Source: Clostridium sp. LS
GTDB taxonomy: Bacteria; Bacillota; Clostridia; Clostridiales; Clostridiaceae
Assembly: GCF_002760435.1 (NCBI RefSeq)
Contig: NZ_AUUU01000071.1
Span: 1 to 51,928 of the forward strand
Direction: 5' to 3'
DNA length: 51,928 bases
How positions within the stretch are numbered: position 1 is the first letter of the stretch; every line of letters starts with the position of its first letter. Under the pieces are notes generated by a model, which saw only the letters and a list, made by a program, of their open reading frames with translations, was not told where the DNA came from and ran no database searches. The position numbers and the translations under genes were made by a program. This document shows, piece by piece, positions 42,833 through 51,840 of the stretch.

Positions 42833-42867
42833 TTAAGGATGAAATCCAATTAAGATTTCATCCTTAA
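42833..42867. terminator. Hairpin upstream of nspC
   Basis: A perfect 14-bp stem, TTAAGGATGAAATC (42833-42846) with GATTTCATCCTTAA (42854-42867). The T tract (CTTTTTC) is on the plus-strand side. On the minus strand it lies between the dehydrogenase gene and nspC and could modulate nspC expression. Confidence 0.5.
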
Positions 42868-43020
42868 CTTTTTCATTGATAACATTCAAATTTTATCGTT
42901 ATAATTATCAATTTTTACTTAAGTCTTTAATTTTATATACAGAACAACATAAAATTAAACAATTGTGATATTTTAAATAAATAAACTATTAACTAAATTT
43001 TTACACTCAAATATTATCTA

Positions 43021-43241
43021 TACCAGAAAGGGTAGGTACTCTTTTGTAACCACAAGGGTCATAATATGCAGTGTTGCATTTAGAATATAGCTGTAGGTAT
43101 TTCTTAATTAGAAGTTGTTCCACATATGCTAGTTCAAAGCTTGCCTTTGATGCTAGCATTGTGGGTACAACTTCTAATTTTAGAAATCCACAGCTATATT
43201 CTATAGCAACCGAAACAACAGAGTACCTACCCTTTCGGTTA
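43021..43241. repeat. 221-bp imperfect palindrome within the polyamine operon
   Basis: The arms pair over most of their length: AAAGGGTAGGTACTC with GAGTACCTACCCTTT at the ends, AGAATATAGCTGT with ACAGCTATATTCT, AATTAGAAGTTGT with ACAACTTCTAATT, and ATGCTAG with CTAGCAT near the centre (about 43130-43150). The tip is near 43140. The rest of the gap 42798-43270 holds only the hairpin at 42833-42867. Confidence 0.85.
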
Positions 43242-43270
43242 GTTAACATTTAATTTAAAATTTCTGTTGT

Positions 43271-44473
43271 TTATTCAACTAAAGTTGGTGCAAAGTCTTC
43301 TTTCCATGGTAATCCCCATTTATTTAATTCTTCCATAAATGGATCTGGATCAAATTCTTCTACATTATATACTCCTGGTTTCTTCCATAAACCTCTTAAG
43401 ATTAAGCTTGCACCTATCATAGCTGGAACTCCAGTTGTATATGAAATTGCTTGAGATCCAACTTCTTTGTAGCATTCTTCATGAACACAAACATTATATA
43501 CATAATAAGTTACATCTTTTCCATCCTTTTTACCTTGGAAAATACATCCTATATTAGTTTTACCTTTTGTTCTTGGCCCAAGGGATGCTGGGTCTGGTAA
43601 AATTGCTTTAAGGAATTGTAATGGAACAATTTGCTTTCCTTCATAATCTATTGGTTCAATTGAAGTCATACCAACATTTTCAAGTACACGTAAATGTGTT
43701 AAATATTTTTCTGAGAATGTCATCCAAAATCTTATTCTCTTAATTCCTTTAATATTGATGCCTAAAGATTCTAATTCTTCATGGTGAAGTAAATACATAT
43801 CCTTTGGACCTATTTCAGGGAAATCATAAACTCTCTTTATTTCAAGAGGTTCTGTTTCTACCCATTCTCCATTTTCCCAATAGCTTCCTGGAGCTGTAAT
43901 TTCACGGATATTTATTTCTGGGTTGAAATTAGTTGCAAATGGATATCCATGGTCACCTGCATTAGCATCTAAAATATCTATGTAGTTAATTTCATCGAAA
44001 TAATGCTTTGCAGCATAAGCACTGAATACTCCTGTTACACCTGGATCAAAACCGCTTCCAAGAAGTGCTGTTATCCCTGCTTTTTCAAATTTTTCTCTAT
44101 AAGCCCATTGCCATTTATATTCGAATTTAGCTGTATCAAGTGGTTCATAGTTAGCTGTGTCTACGTAATGAACCTTTGTTTCTAAACATGCATCCATAAT
44201 TGTTAAATCTTGATAAGGAAGTGCAAGATTTATTACAACCTCTGGCTTAAACTTATTAATTAGTGCTACTAATTCTGCTACATTATCTGCATCTACTTGA
44301 GCAGTTTGAATTTTAGTTTTAGTTTTTCCTTCTAATGAAGCCTTTATAGCATCGCATTTTGATAGGGTTCTGCTGGCAATACAAATTTCTTCGAATACCT
44401 CTGAGTTTTGACAACATTTGTGAATAGCAACGCTAGCAACGCCACCAGCACCAATAATTAAAGCTTTTCCCAT
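43271..44473 (-). CDS. Carboxynorspermidine/carboxyspermidine dehydrogenase (saccharopine dehydrogenase family)
   Basis: A protein of 400 residues, the expected length. It condenses putrescine (or diaminopropane) with aspartate semialdehyde and reduces the Schiff base with NADPH. The N-terminal Rossmann motif is ALIIGAGGVASVAIHKCCQN (4-23), followed by CIASRTLSKCDAI, INLALPYQDLTIMDACLE, TALLGSGFDPGVTGVFSAYA and FATNFNPEINIREITAPGSY. These are typical of the LYS1-like carboxynorspermidine synthase branch. It lies 86 bp after speE and before nspC, which encodes the next step. ATG 44473 has GGAGG upstream. Confidence 0.9.
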   Translation of the reverse strand: MGKALIIGAGGVASVAIHKCCQNSEVFEEICIASRTLSKCDAIKASLEGKTKTKIQTAQVDADNVAELVALINKFKPEVVINLALPYQDLTIMDACLETKVHYVDTANYEPLDTAKFEYKWQWAYREKFEKAGITALLGSGFDPGVTGVFSAYAAKHYFDEINYIDILDANAGDHGYPFATNFNPEINIREITAPGSYWENGEWVETEPLEIKRVYDFPEIGPKDMYLLHHEELESLGINIKGIKRIRFWMTFSEKYLTHLRVLENVGMTSIEPIDYEGKQIVPLQFLKAILPDPASLGPRTKGKTNIGCIFQGKKDGKDVTYYVYNVCVHEECYKEVGSQAISYTTGVPAMIGASLILRGLWKKPGVYNVEEFDPDPFMEELNKWGLPWKEDFAPTLVE

Positions 44474-44559
44474 CCTAATTCCTCCAATTTCTTTATAAAT
44501 TTGTATTTCTGATCATAATTACTACAATTTTTATTTTATCATTAAATTGTTAATTTTTA

Positions 44560-45414
44560 TTATTCGGTAAGCCCACTTAACATATCTTTAACATAATTAG
44601 GTAAAGCAAAGCTTCCTACATGAAGATCTGTATTATAGTATTTTGTTTTTATTCCTAATTTATTCCATGCATCTGCATCTAAGTCCTTTACAGGGTGATA
44701 TTTTTTTGATGCAAATCCAAATAACCAGTGTCCTGATGGATATGTTGGAATATGTGCTTGATATACTCTGATAATTGGAAAATATATTGTTATTTTTTCA
44801 TGAGCCTCTTTCATTGCTGCTGCGTCGTTATCATAGTATGGACTCTCATGCTGATTTACTAAGATCCCATCTTCTTTCAATGCCTTATAACAATTTCCGT
44901 AGAATTCTTTAGTGAATAGTCCTTCTCCTGGACCAAAAGGGTCTGTTGAATCTACTATTATTAAATCATATTCATTTTCTTTATCACGTATAAATTTCAA
45001 ACCATCTTCATAAAATATATTTACTCTTTCATCATCAAGCTTACATGCTGTTTGCTGAAAATATTCTCTACAGATTTCAACAACTCTTTTATCGATTTCT
45101 ACCATATCTATCTGCTCTACAGAATTATATCTTGTAAGCTCTCTTATAGTTCCTCCATCTCCTGCTCCTATAACCAGAACCTTCTTAATATTAGGATTGG
45201 TTGCCATTGGCACATGAACAATCATATCATGATAAATAAATTCATCTTTTTCTGTTACCATCATTAATCCATCTAATGTGAAAAATCTACCGAATTCCTT
45301 AGCTTCTAATACATCAATTCTTTGGAATTCAGTTTGTTCTGTATGAATTTCTTTCTCAACTTTAATCGAAAATCTTACATTTTCAGTGTGCTGTTCTGTA
45401 TACCATAACTCCAT
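44560..45414 (-). CDS. speE: Spermidine synthase
   Basis: A protein of 284 residues, the normal bacterial length. It transfers an aminopropyl group from decarboxylated AdoMet to putrescine. Seen are the N-terminal beta part with ELWYTEQHTENVRFSIKV, LDGLMMVTEKDEFIYHDMI, the AdoMet-binding loop VLVIGAGDGGTIRELTRY (about 80-97), MVEIDKRVVEICREYF, and the catalytic IIVDSTDPFGPGEGLF near 150-165. The ATG lies directly after the speA stop codon, so the genes are translationally coupled. Decarboxylated AdoMet comes from SpeD, encoded two genes upstream. Confidence 0.95.
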   Translation of the reverse strand: MELWYTEQHTENVRFSIKVEKEIHTEQTEFQRIDVLEAKEFGRFFTLDGLMMVTEKDEFIYHDMIVHVPMATNPNIKKVLVIGAGDGGTIRELTRYNSVEQIDMVEIDKRVVEICREYFQQTACKLDDERVNIFYEDGLKFIRDKENEYDLIIVDSTDPFGPGEGLFTKEFYGNCYKALKEDGILVNQHESPYYDNDAAAMKEAHEKITIYFPIIRVYQAHIPTYPSGHWLFGFASKKYHPVKDLDADAWNKLGIKTKYYNTDLHVGSFALPNYVKDMLSGLTE

Positions 45415-46872
45415 TTATTTATCCTCCACAATATTAATATTTTCAATTTTAGGATCCTCTGTTCCTGTTAAAAAACAACCTTTTTCTTTCGCATAGTTTA
45501 TATAATCTAGGATTTCTTTAGTTATTTTTTCTCCTGGAGCAAGAATTGGTATCCCTGGCGGATAACACATTACAAACTCAGCACATATTTTCCCGCTGCT
45601 TTCATTCATAGGAACTGAAATCTTAGGAGAATAAAATGCTTCTTGAGGAGTAAGTGCAACTTCTGGATTAATGTATTCATGATCGAACATTCCAGCTTTA
45701 TCTTTTGAATGTAATCTCTTAATTTCTGATAATGATGATATTAATCTTTCAATAGCTAAATTTCGATCTCCAACAGAAATAATAGCTAATATATTTCCAA
45801 TATCACCAAATTCGATTTGTATGCCGTATTCATCTCTTAAAAGATCATATACTTCAATTCCTGCAAGGCCTATTTCCCTAGTAAAAACAGATAGCTTTGT
45901 TATATCAAAATCGTAAACTGCATCGCCATCGATTAATTCCTTAGAAAAAGCGTAGTACCCTCCTATTTTATTTATTTCACCTCTAGCATATTCAGCTATT
46001 TGGGTAACTTTATTGAAAATTTCTTTTCCATGAAGTACAAGATCTCTTCTTGCTAGATCAAGGGATGACATTAAAAGGTATGATCCACTTGTAGTTTGAG
46101 TTAAATTTATAATTTGACGAACATATCCAATATGTAAATCACAATTTAACAGCAAGAAAGAACTTTGGGTTAAGGAACCACCGGTTTTATGCATACTAAC
46201 TGCTGCCATATCTGCACCTGCTGCCACAGCTGATACTGGCATGTTTTCTCCAAAATAAAAATGTGTTCCATGTGCTTCATCTACTAAAACATACATCCCG
46301 TGCTCATGGGCAATTTTAGTAATTTCTTTTAAGTTTGAGCATATTCCATAATAAGTCGGATTATTTACTAACACGGCTTTTGCATCTGGATTTTCTAAGA
46401 TTGCTCTTTTCACATCTTCAACTGACATTCCAAGAGGTATTCCAAGCTTTTTATTAATTCCTGGATTTATATAAACTGGAATTGCTCCACTAATAACTAA
46501 GGCATTTATGGCACTTCTGTGTACATTTCTAGGCATTATAATTTTATCGCCTCTTTTACAAACACTCATAACCATAGCTTGAACAGAAGAACTTGTTCCA
46601 TTTACCATGAAAAATGCATGTTTCGAACCAAAAGCATCTGCTGCAAGTTCTTCAGCTTCTTTTATTACTGATACTGGGTGACAAAGATTATCGAGGGGTT
46701 TCATTGAATTTACATCAACAGAAAGACACTGCTCACCTAAAAATTCCCTAAGCATAGCATTTCCTCTTCCTTGTTTATGTCCTGGTACATCAAATGGAAC
46801 CACTCTAGCTTTCTTATATTCTGTTAACGCTTTATAAATTGGTGCATTAGCATGGGATTCTCTATCTCTCAT
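45415..46872 (-). CDS. speA: Arginine/lysine/ornithine decarboxylase (aminotransferase fold)
   Basis: A 485-residue, PLP-dependent, fold-I decarboxylase without the N-terminal wing domain. Motifs are VPFDVPGHKQGRG (25-37), FMVNGTSSSVQAM (88-100), VLVDEAHGTHFYF (195-207) and SMHKTGGSLTQSS with the PLP lysine at 229. The C-terminal domain has CYPPGIPILAPGE. Gram-positive members of this size (SpeA/YaaO type) decarboxylate arginine or lysine; position between speD and speE favours arginine to agmatine, but substrate cannot be read from sequence alone. No agmatinase or agmatine deiminase gene is visible in the window, so putrescine must be completed by genes elsewhere. It starts 15 bp after speD. 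Confidence 0.9.
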   Translation of the reverse strand: MRDRESHANAPIYKALTEYKKARVVPFDVPGHKQGRGNAMLREFLGEQCLSVDVNSMKPLDNLCHPVSVIKEAEELAADAFGSKHAFFMVNGTSSSVQAMVMSVCKRGDKIIMPRNVHRSAINALVISGAIPVYINPGINKKLGIPLGMSVEDVKRAILENPDAKAVLVNNPTYYGICSNLKEITKIAHEHGMYVLVDEAHGTHFYFGENMPVSAVAAGADMAAVSMHKTGGSLTQSSFLLLNCDLHIGYVRQIINLTQTTSGSYLLMSSLDLARRDLVLHGKEIFNKVTQIAEYARGEINKIGGYYAFSKELIDGDAVYDFDITKLSVFTREIGLAGIEVYDLLRDEYGIQIEFGDIGNILAIISVGDRNLAIERLISSLSEIKRLHSKDKAGMFDHEYINPEVALTPQEAFYSPKISVPMNESSGKICAEFVMCYPPGIPILAPGEKITKEILDYINYAKEKGCFLTGTEDPKIENINIVEDK

Positions 46873-46887
46873 CTGTACATCCCCCCA

Positions 46888-47703
46888 TTAATATATATTA
46901 GTCCCACTAAAAATCTCAATCATTTCTTTCCTTAGATTATTCTCAATCTCAAGTCTTTGCTTTGGTTTGATTTCATAAACATCTCTATTAAAAAGATAAT
47001 TTTGAAGCTCAATTTCTTTAATTAACATTTTAGTATGAAATATATTTGACTGATATACATTTATATCCATAGCATCATATCTCTTCAAGGTACTTTCATC
47101 AATATAATCTTGAATGGATGTTATTTTGTGATCTATAAACAACTTTCTGCCATCAACGTCCCGGGTAAATCCCCTTACACGATAATCTATCGTTATGATG
47201 TCCGAATCAAAACTTCCAATAAGATAGTTTAATGCATTTAAAGGAGAAACTTCTCCACAAGTAGCAACATCAATATCAACACGGAAAGTAGCAATTGAGT
47301 TATCTGGGTGATATTCTGGATAAGTATGGACAGTTACATGACTTTTGTCTAGATGTCCCACAACAGTATCTCTAGTTTTCAAAATATCAATTTCACCTTT
47401 ATTACAAGAAGCATCGATTTCTTTAACGGCTAAAGTTTCTTCAGATATTAGGATAGTTACGCTTGCTCCTTGCGGGTCATAATCTTGTTTTGAAATATTA
47501 AGTACATGTGCCCCGATACTTTCCGTTACATCACATAAAATTCTTGTAAGTCTCTCTGAATTGTATTGCTCATCAATATACGCAATGTAGTCCTTTTGTT
47601 CGCGCTCACTTTTTGCATAGCACACATCATAGATGTTAAAGCTAAGTGTCTTTGTGAGGTTGTTAAAGCCGTATAACTTCAGCTTGTTGTCCAACCCTAA
47701 CAT
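46888..47703 (-). CDS. speD: S-adenosylmethionine decarboxylase proenzyme
   Basis: About 271 residues, the size of the E. coli-type (class 1A) enzyme, not the short Bacillus type. The proenzyme cleaves itself at the Lys-Ser of [19 protein letters not shown] (Ser about 121) to create the pyruvoyl cofactor. Other conserved parts are [40 protein letters not shown] and [20 protein letters not shown]. It supplies decarboxylated AdoMet to SpeE. ATG 47703 follows AGAAAGG at five bases; a GTG one codon earlier is less likely. It is the first gene of the polyamine operon. Confidence 0.95.
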   Translation of the reverse strand: MLGLDNKLKLYGFNNLTKTLSFNIYDVCYAKSEREQKDYIAYIDEQYNSERLTRILCDVTESIGAHVLNISKQDYDPQGASVTILISEETLAVKEIDASCNKGEIDILKTRDTVVGHLDKSHVTVHTYPEYHPDNSIATFRVDIDVATCGEVSPLNALNYLIGSFDSDIITIDYRVRGFTRDVDGRKLFIDHKITSIQDYIDESTLKRYDAMDINVYQSNIFHTKMLIKEIELQNYLFNRDVYEIKPKQRLEIENNLRKEMIEIFSGTNIY

Positions 47704-47765
47704 CACAACCTTTCTGGCATAAATTAAATTCTAGTTGCATTAGAATTTGTTTCAAAAATCCACCG

Positions 47766-47794
47766 ATTAAATCTTATCTATTTAATGTTCGCAA
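47766..47794 (-). promoter_or_regulatory. Putative promoter of the polyamine operon
   Basis: On the minus strand TTGCGA, a 17-base spacer and TTTAAT precede speD by about 65 bp. Four and five of six consensus bases match. No other good candidate lies in the 291-base gap. Confidence 0.5.
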
Positions 47795-47994
47795 TCTTAC
47801 AAATACTTAATTTTATGTTTACCTTGAAACATTATTATCATACAACATTGACATTTTACTATATTATCTTTAAAAATGCTACTATTTATGACAATATTTC
47901 TTACTGTGGTTTAAATAATTTTACTTAAACTCCATCATGCTCAATATTATTTTAAAATCCTCCATATTTCATATACAAATATACCAAAATCTAC

Positions 47995-48687
47995 TTAACT
48001 ATTTTTTCTCATAGCTTTTTCTTTTACATATTGGTTGTATTCTTCAATTGAATAAATTTCAGGTTCTCTAACTTCCTCAAGAAAATGTGAAGCTTCTGCA
48101 TCAGCATTGCTAAAGGCTAAAACTGATTTATACATTTCTATTGCTTTGTTATAATCTCTATATTCATCCTTAGGTACATAAGCTCCCATGTGCCATCTAA
48201 TCATTAAACATTCTTCTAGGGTTAACTTAACAAATTGCTGTAATAAAATTACGCTCTTTTCTCCATGTCCTAAAGGAATCTTATCATCAAATTCATATGA
48301 AGCATATCCTATCCACTTTCCTGTCATTTCATCCTTTTTTAATCTCATTGTCTTTTCATAAAAATTGCATTTACAAAGATCATGTAAATATCCAGTTAAG
48401 TATATTGTATCATTACTTAATCCTAATCTATACTGATTATTTTTCTGAATTAGTAATTCAACCACATTATCTGAATGATATGCTAAGCCTCCATCATAAT
48501 TTGAGTGAAACTTTGTAGATGCTGGTGCAGTAAAATAATCGGTCCTTTCTAAAAGGTATTTTATTAATTCATCTATTCCATCTCTTTTAATAGAGCTTAA
48601 TCTTTCTATTATTTTATCTTTTAATTCCTGCATTTCTTGCGCTGCCTTAGCTTTCGTCATTTCCTTTAAATCACGTAAATCACTCAT
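47995..48687 (-). CDS. HD-domain phosphohydrolase
   Basis: A protein of 230 residues. The metal-binding HD signature is visible as SNYDGGLAYHSDNVVELL (His near 73), LTGYLHDLCKCNFYE (His-Asp near 101-102), GHGEKSVILLQQF and MIRWHMGAY (His near 165). The N-terminus is a charged helix. HD proteins of this size hydrolyse nucleotides or phosphate esters; the substrate is not evident. It is a single gene with a ribosome site AGGAGATG and sits upstream of the polyamine operon without clear link. Confidence 0.85.
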   Translation of the reverse strand: MSDLRDLKEMTKAKAAQEMQELKDKIIERLSSIKRDGIDELIKYLLERTDYFTAPASTKFHSNYDGGLAYHSDNVVELLIQKNNQYRLGLSNDTIYLTGYLHDLCKCNFYEKTMRLKKDEMTGKWIGYASYEFDDKIPLGHGEKSVILLQQFVKLTLEECLMIRWHMGAYVPKDEYRDYNKAIEMYKSVLAFSNADAEASHFLEEVREPEIYSIEEYNQYVKEKAMRKNS

Positions 48688-49024
48688 TAATACATCTCCT
48701 ATTCTTGATTAAGTTCCTATAGCTTTTAATTTTTTCCTATTAGCATATATCTATTAATTTTTATGCTTCTTTATTATTTTAGCACTTTTATAAAAAAACT
48801 CATATCATTTAGACACATTTTAAAAAATAATAGACCTGTATGTGTTTTCGTATGACTGCACTAGAATATAACCATCTAATACAAAATATGTTACGAACTA
48901 AGTCTCTTATTTTATCTCAATGGTCTTTATGACATGAGTTTTCTAATAAATTATATATTCTGACTTAATCTTAATTGTTACAATGTTTATGAGATATTCT
49001 ACTTTTTAAATATTTTAAGAATTA
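48688..49024. other. Gap without a recognisable gene
   Basis: Very AT-rich. I see no supported ORF and no convincing promoter pair or hairpin; it presumably holds the promoter of the HD-domain gene. Confidence 0.4.
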
Positions 49025-49399
49025 TTATTCTTCTATAACTGGAAGGGAGCTCAAATTATTTGATTCATCATCATCTCTGCGGCTTCTTAAATATTCTTCA
49101 CCTTTTCTTGAAGTTGAAACAGATACTCCGCATATAGCTCCTTCTTTAGCTAATTCTACACCTCGTTCTTTAGTCACTTTCTCACCATTTGAAAGTTCAT
49201 ATCCTGTTATTTCGCCTGAATGCTTTATTATTGCTTTTATTGAATTTTTTTCACTATCTGTTTGTGATTTAGATGTTAAATCTTCATTGCTATTTTCTAG
49301 AGATTGGTCGCTTAATTTTATATCAGTATTTGCCACTGCAGCATTGTGAATAAAATCAAGTGTTATTCCTGCTGAAGATATATTATTTTTATCTTCCAT
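49025..49399 (-). CDS. DUF3892 domain protein
   Basis: About 124 residues. Residues 60-100 carry the DUF3892 pattern: IKAIIKHSGEITGYELSNGE, VTKERGVELAKEGAICGVSV. The N-terminus is polar and the C-terminus acidic. The frame extends to a GTG at 49408, but GGAGGTG precedes the ATG at 49399. DUF3892 proteins are small, widespread in clostridia and of unknown function. It stands alone between the HAD gene and the HD gene. Confidence 0.8.
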   Translation of the reverse strand: MEDKNNISSAGITLDFIHNAAVANTDIKLSDQSLENSNEDLTSKSQTDSEKNSIKAIIKHSGEITGYELSNGEKVTKERGVELAKEGAICGVSVSTSRKGEEYLRSRRDDDESNNLSSLPVIEE

Positions 49400-49484
49400 A
49401 ATAAACACCTCCGTACTTTTTTAAGGTCTTCAGTGTTATATTCTCCAATAAATATATTTTAATGTATACCTAATTAGTATCATA

Positions 49485-50087
49485 CTAAATTTTTATATGA
49501 TATTTTCTCAATTCTATCTCTAAATCCTTCGGGTCCTCCAAGACTATGCCTTTAAGTCCAAAATTTATAGCTCCCTCAATATTTTCTTTCATATCATCAA
49601 TAAATATTGTTGAGTTTGGCTCTAAATCGTATTTAGTAATAATTTTTTCATAAATTTCTTTTTCAGGTTTAAGCAACTTTTCTTTGTAGGAAACTACTCC
49701 ACCATCAAATAGTTCAAATAAATTGTACTTATTATTTATATATTCAAATGCCGCCAAGTGAAAATTTGATAAATAAAATATCTTGTATCCATTTTCCTTT
49801 AATCTTCTTAACATATTTACACTGCTATCTATAGGAGTTAACATGTCATACCAATTTTCAAAGATTAATTTTATTAATTTTTCATTTTTAGTATTTCTAT
49901 TAATTATTTCTGTTATAGCACTTTCTTCGCTAATTACACCCCTATCAAGCATAGGCCACTCTTTACTTTTGAAAACACATTCATATATTTCTTCAAGTTT
50001 TTCTTCACCGATTTTAGCTTTAACATATGTTTTAGGATCAAATTCTAATATTACATTTCCAAGATCAAATATTACATTTTTAATCAT
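49485..50087 (-). CDS. HAD-superfamily hydrolase (subfamily IA)
   Basis: A protein of 200 residues. HAD motif I is VIFDLGNVILEFD (5-17; here the second Asp is Asn, as in several YihX-like members), motif II is IFYLSNFHLAAFEY (near 107-120), motif III the lysine in KLLKPEKEIYEKI, and motif IV TIFIDDMKENIEGAINFGLKG (near 155-175). The helical cap lies between I and II. The missing second Asp of motif I may change the activity from phosphatase to another phosphotransfer or to low activity; YihX-type proteins with DxGNV are active, so this is not a defect. Confidence 0.88.
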   Translation of the reverse strand: MIKNVIFDLGNVILEFDPKTYVKAKIGEEKLEEIYECVFKSKEWPMLDRGVISEESAITEIINRNTKNEKLIKLIFENWYDMLTPIDSSVNMLRRLKENGYKIFYLSNFHLAAFEYINNKYNLFELFDGGVVSYKEKLLKPEKEIYEKIITKYDLEPNSTIFIDDMKENIEGAINFGLKGIVLEDPKDLEIELRKYHIKI

Positions 50088-50417
50088 GCTTATCCCCCCA
50101 TTTTAATACTCATGGTTAAAGTCGTATAGAATCTGCAACTTCTCTCATTCCTAAAATAGTATTTTCTAAAGAAGTTCCCATGCCTTTTCTCTTTCCACTT
50201 TTTCTTCCATAAAATATATTCCTCTTAATTTATACTAAAATTAACAGTCAAATTGCTACTAAAATAATATCACTATAATATTTTCCAATCAATATTCTTA
50301 AATTAGTGCGAAATTATAAGTTATAACTTCATCATAGCTCTAAGTATAAAAAATTCTCTTTATCACATAATACATTTGTTAAATAAATTAAGTTAATTAT
50401 GTAGGAGGTGAATTATA
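50088..50417. other. Gap between divergent genes
   Basis: Separates the minus-strand HAD gene from the plus-strand coat genes. No ORF or hairpin I can support. It must hold the promoter of the coat genes, likely for a sporulation sigma factor, but I cannot point to the boxes. Confidence 0.4.
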
Positions 50418-50591
50418 ATGAGTCCAAAAGAATTATTATATATTCAAGATGCGTTAGGTCATCAACAACATATGAAGAAAAAATGCCAAGACATTGCAAA
50501 TCAAATTCAAGATAGTGAGCTTAAAAGTTATGTTAATCAATTGGCTAATACTCACCAACAAATATTTGATCAAATTTATCAATTATTATAA
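50418..50591 (+). CDS. Small spore-coat-type protein
   Basis: A 57-residue protein: MSPKELLYIQDALGHQQHMK, then KKCQDIANQIQDSELKSYVN and a helical end. GGAGGTG lies eight bases before the ATG. It is a two-helix hairpin with many Gln and His residues, the usual look of the small partner found beside CotF-like genes in clostridia. The next gene begins 20 bp later. Function in the spore coat is by family and neighbour. Confidence 0.75.
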   Translation: MSPKELLYIQDALGHQQHMKKKCQDIANQIQDSELKSYVNQLANTHQQIFDQIYQLL

Positions 50592-50611
50592 GATTAAGAG
50601 GAGAGTTTATT

Positions 50612-50860
50612 ATGAACGATAAAGAATTAATTGAAGATCTTTTATTGACAGTAAAACGTGGCTCTGATTTATTATTACATGGAACCATAGAAGCTTCCAC
50701 ACAAAATGTTTATAATGCATTTGATAGATCATTAAATGACACATTAAAAATGCAAAATGAATTATATTGTAAAATGTCTGATAAAGGCTGGTACTCAACA
50801 GAACAAGAAGATCAAAATAAAATAGATAAAGCTAAACAAAAATTTTCAAGCCAACAATAG
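50612..50860 (+). CDS. CotF-like spore coat protein
   Basis: An 82-residue protein with the CotF-type pattern LIEDLLLTVKRGSDLLLHGT, then EASTQNVYNAFDRSLNDTLK and YCKMSDKGWYSTEQ. The Gly-Trp-Tyr near residue 60 is typical. AGAGGAG precedes the ATG. It forms an operon with the 57-residue gene and is followed by a strong hairpin. Expected expression is in the mother cell during sporulation. Confidence 0.85.
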   Translation: MNDKELIEDLLLTVKRGSDLLLHGTIEASTQNVYNAFDRSLNDTLKMQNELYCKMSDKGWYSTEQEDQNKIDKAKQKFSSQQ

Positions 50861-50896
50861 AAAATCCCACAAAATAGGTATGCGACTAGTTTAACA

Positions 50897-50944
50897 AATA
50901 AATGCAGGTTATTCATTTATATAATTGAGTAACCTGCATTTATT
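50897..50944. terminator. Bidirectional terminator
   Basis: A perfect 15-bp stem, AATAAATGCAGGTTA (50897-50911) with TAACCTGCATTTATT (50930-50944). It lies between the end of the coat genes and the end of the convergent gene at 50952-51761 and can serve both. Confidence 0.8.
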
Positions 50945-50951
50945 GCTTAAT

Positions 50952-51761
50952 TTAATGTCTAATTTTTTGATATTCTTTTCGCAATTTTTGTATAACCTGC
51001 TCTTCATTATACCTGTTATAGGGCCAAATTTTCGTTTCAATTTTACATCTAATCCATTCAGCTTTTAGATAAATATGTACTATAGTATCTATATCATTAT
51101 TTAAACATTCAATTTCATTTTCATAATTACTTATCATATAATCACTTTCTTTAATTATTTGCTTTATTAACTCTAAGTCGCCCATACAAGCCAGCTTAAC
51201 TCTGCTTTTTAAATCAAATAAATTTAAATTTTCAGTACTATTTATTTCTTCAATTTTTTTATTTTTTATTGCAATATTTAAAAACTGCTTTAACAATTTT
51301 TTTTCACTTATGACATCAACAGCATCATAAAATTTATCTATAAGATCATTATCATCCTCTACTAACTTAATAGAGTTTTTACAATGATATAACAGCAAAT
51401 AGCTATTTAGGGTAGCTTTTAATTCATCTATTTTTGATATTAATTCCATATCTATGGATCCTGTAAAATTCAAGTGCATTTTTATTAAAGAAACAACTTT
51501 TTCCAATTCCCTTCTATATTCAATTTTATTTGTTCCTTCCTTAGTTCTAATATATAAATTTGTTATATTACTTAATTCCTTTAAGCACGAAATATGTGTT
51601 CTAAGTGTAGTTATCCATATGACTCTAAATCTTGTAATATTATTTATATAAAGAGTTTTCTTATTTTGAAGTAGATTCAAAACTCCAGTTAAAAATGTAA
51701 TCAGCAGTCCTGTAAATGTTATTATATCAATTACTGCTAGTTCAAATTCTCCAATTCTCAT
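50952..51761 (-). CDS. Single-pass membrane protein, unknown
   Basis: A 269-residue protein with one N-terminal membrane helix (about 8-30, AVIDIITFTGLLITFLTGVLN) and a long, helical, probably cytoplasmic domain. It includes RFRVIWITTLRTHISCLKEL near 45-64 and ends with basic helices. This layout, a helix followed by R-x-x-W-I-x-x-x-R, is common in clostridial proteins of unknown role. No family name is given. Confidence 0.65.
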   Translation of the reverse strand: MRIGEFELAVIDIITFTGLLITFLTGVLNLLQNKKTLYINNITRFRVIWITTLRTHISCLKELSNITNLYIRTKEGTNKIEYRRELEKVVSLIKMHLNFTGSIDMELISKIDELKATLNSYLLLYHCKNSIKLVEDDNDLIDKFYDAVDVISEKKLLKQFLNIAIKNKKIEEINSTENLNLFDLKSRVKLACMGDLELIKQIIKESDYMISNYENEIECLNNDIDTIVHIYLKAEWIRCKIETKIWPYNRYNEEQVIQKLRKEYQKIRH

Positions 51762-51827
51762 AATTTACTCCCATTTTCTTCAATTCATCCTTTGTCATTT
51801 TCAGTTTGATAAAATAAGTATAACAAA

Positions 51828-51840
51828 GTGGCTGCGCCAC
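51828..51840. terminator. Small GC-rich hairpin near the right edge
   Basis: GTGGC-TGC-GCCAC with T-rich flanks on both strands. It could end a gene that lies beyond the right edge. Short AT-rich direct repeats (ATGATTAA-like) follow at 51849-51880. Confidence 0.35.

Noticed and set aside
43007..43249. 80-codon minus-strand ORF between the dehydrogenase gene and nspC
   Set aside because: It runs almost exactly through the long palindrome, has no ribosome site and no protein family pattern; its openness follows from the palindrome.
50610..50798. 62-codon minus-strand ORF
   Set aside because: It is antisense to the CotF-like coat gene, which has a ribosome site and family pattern.
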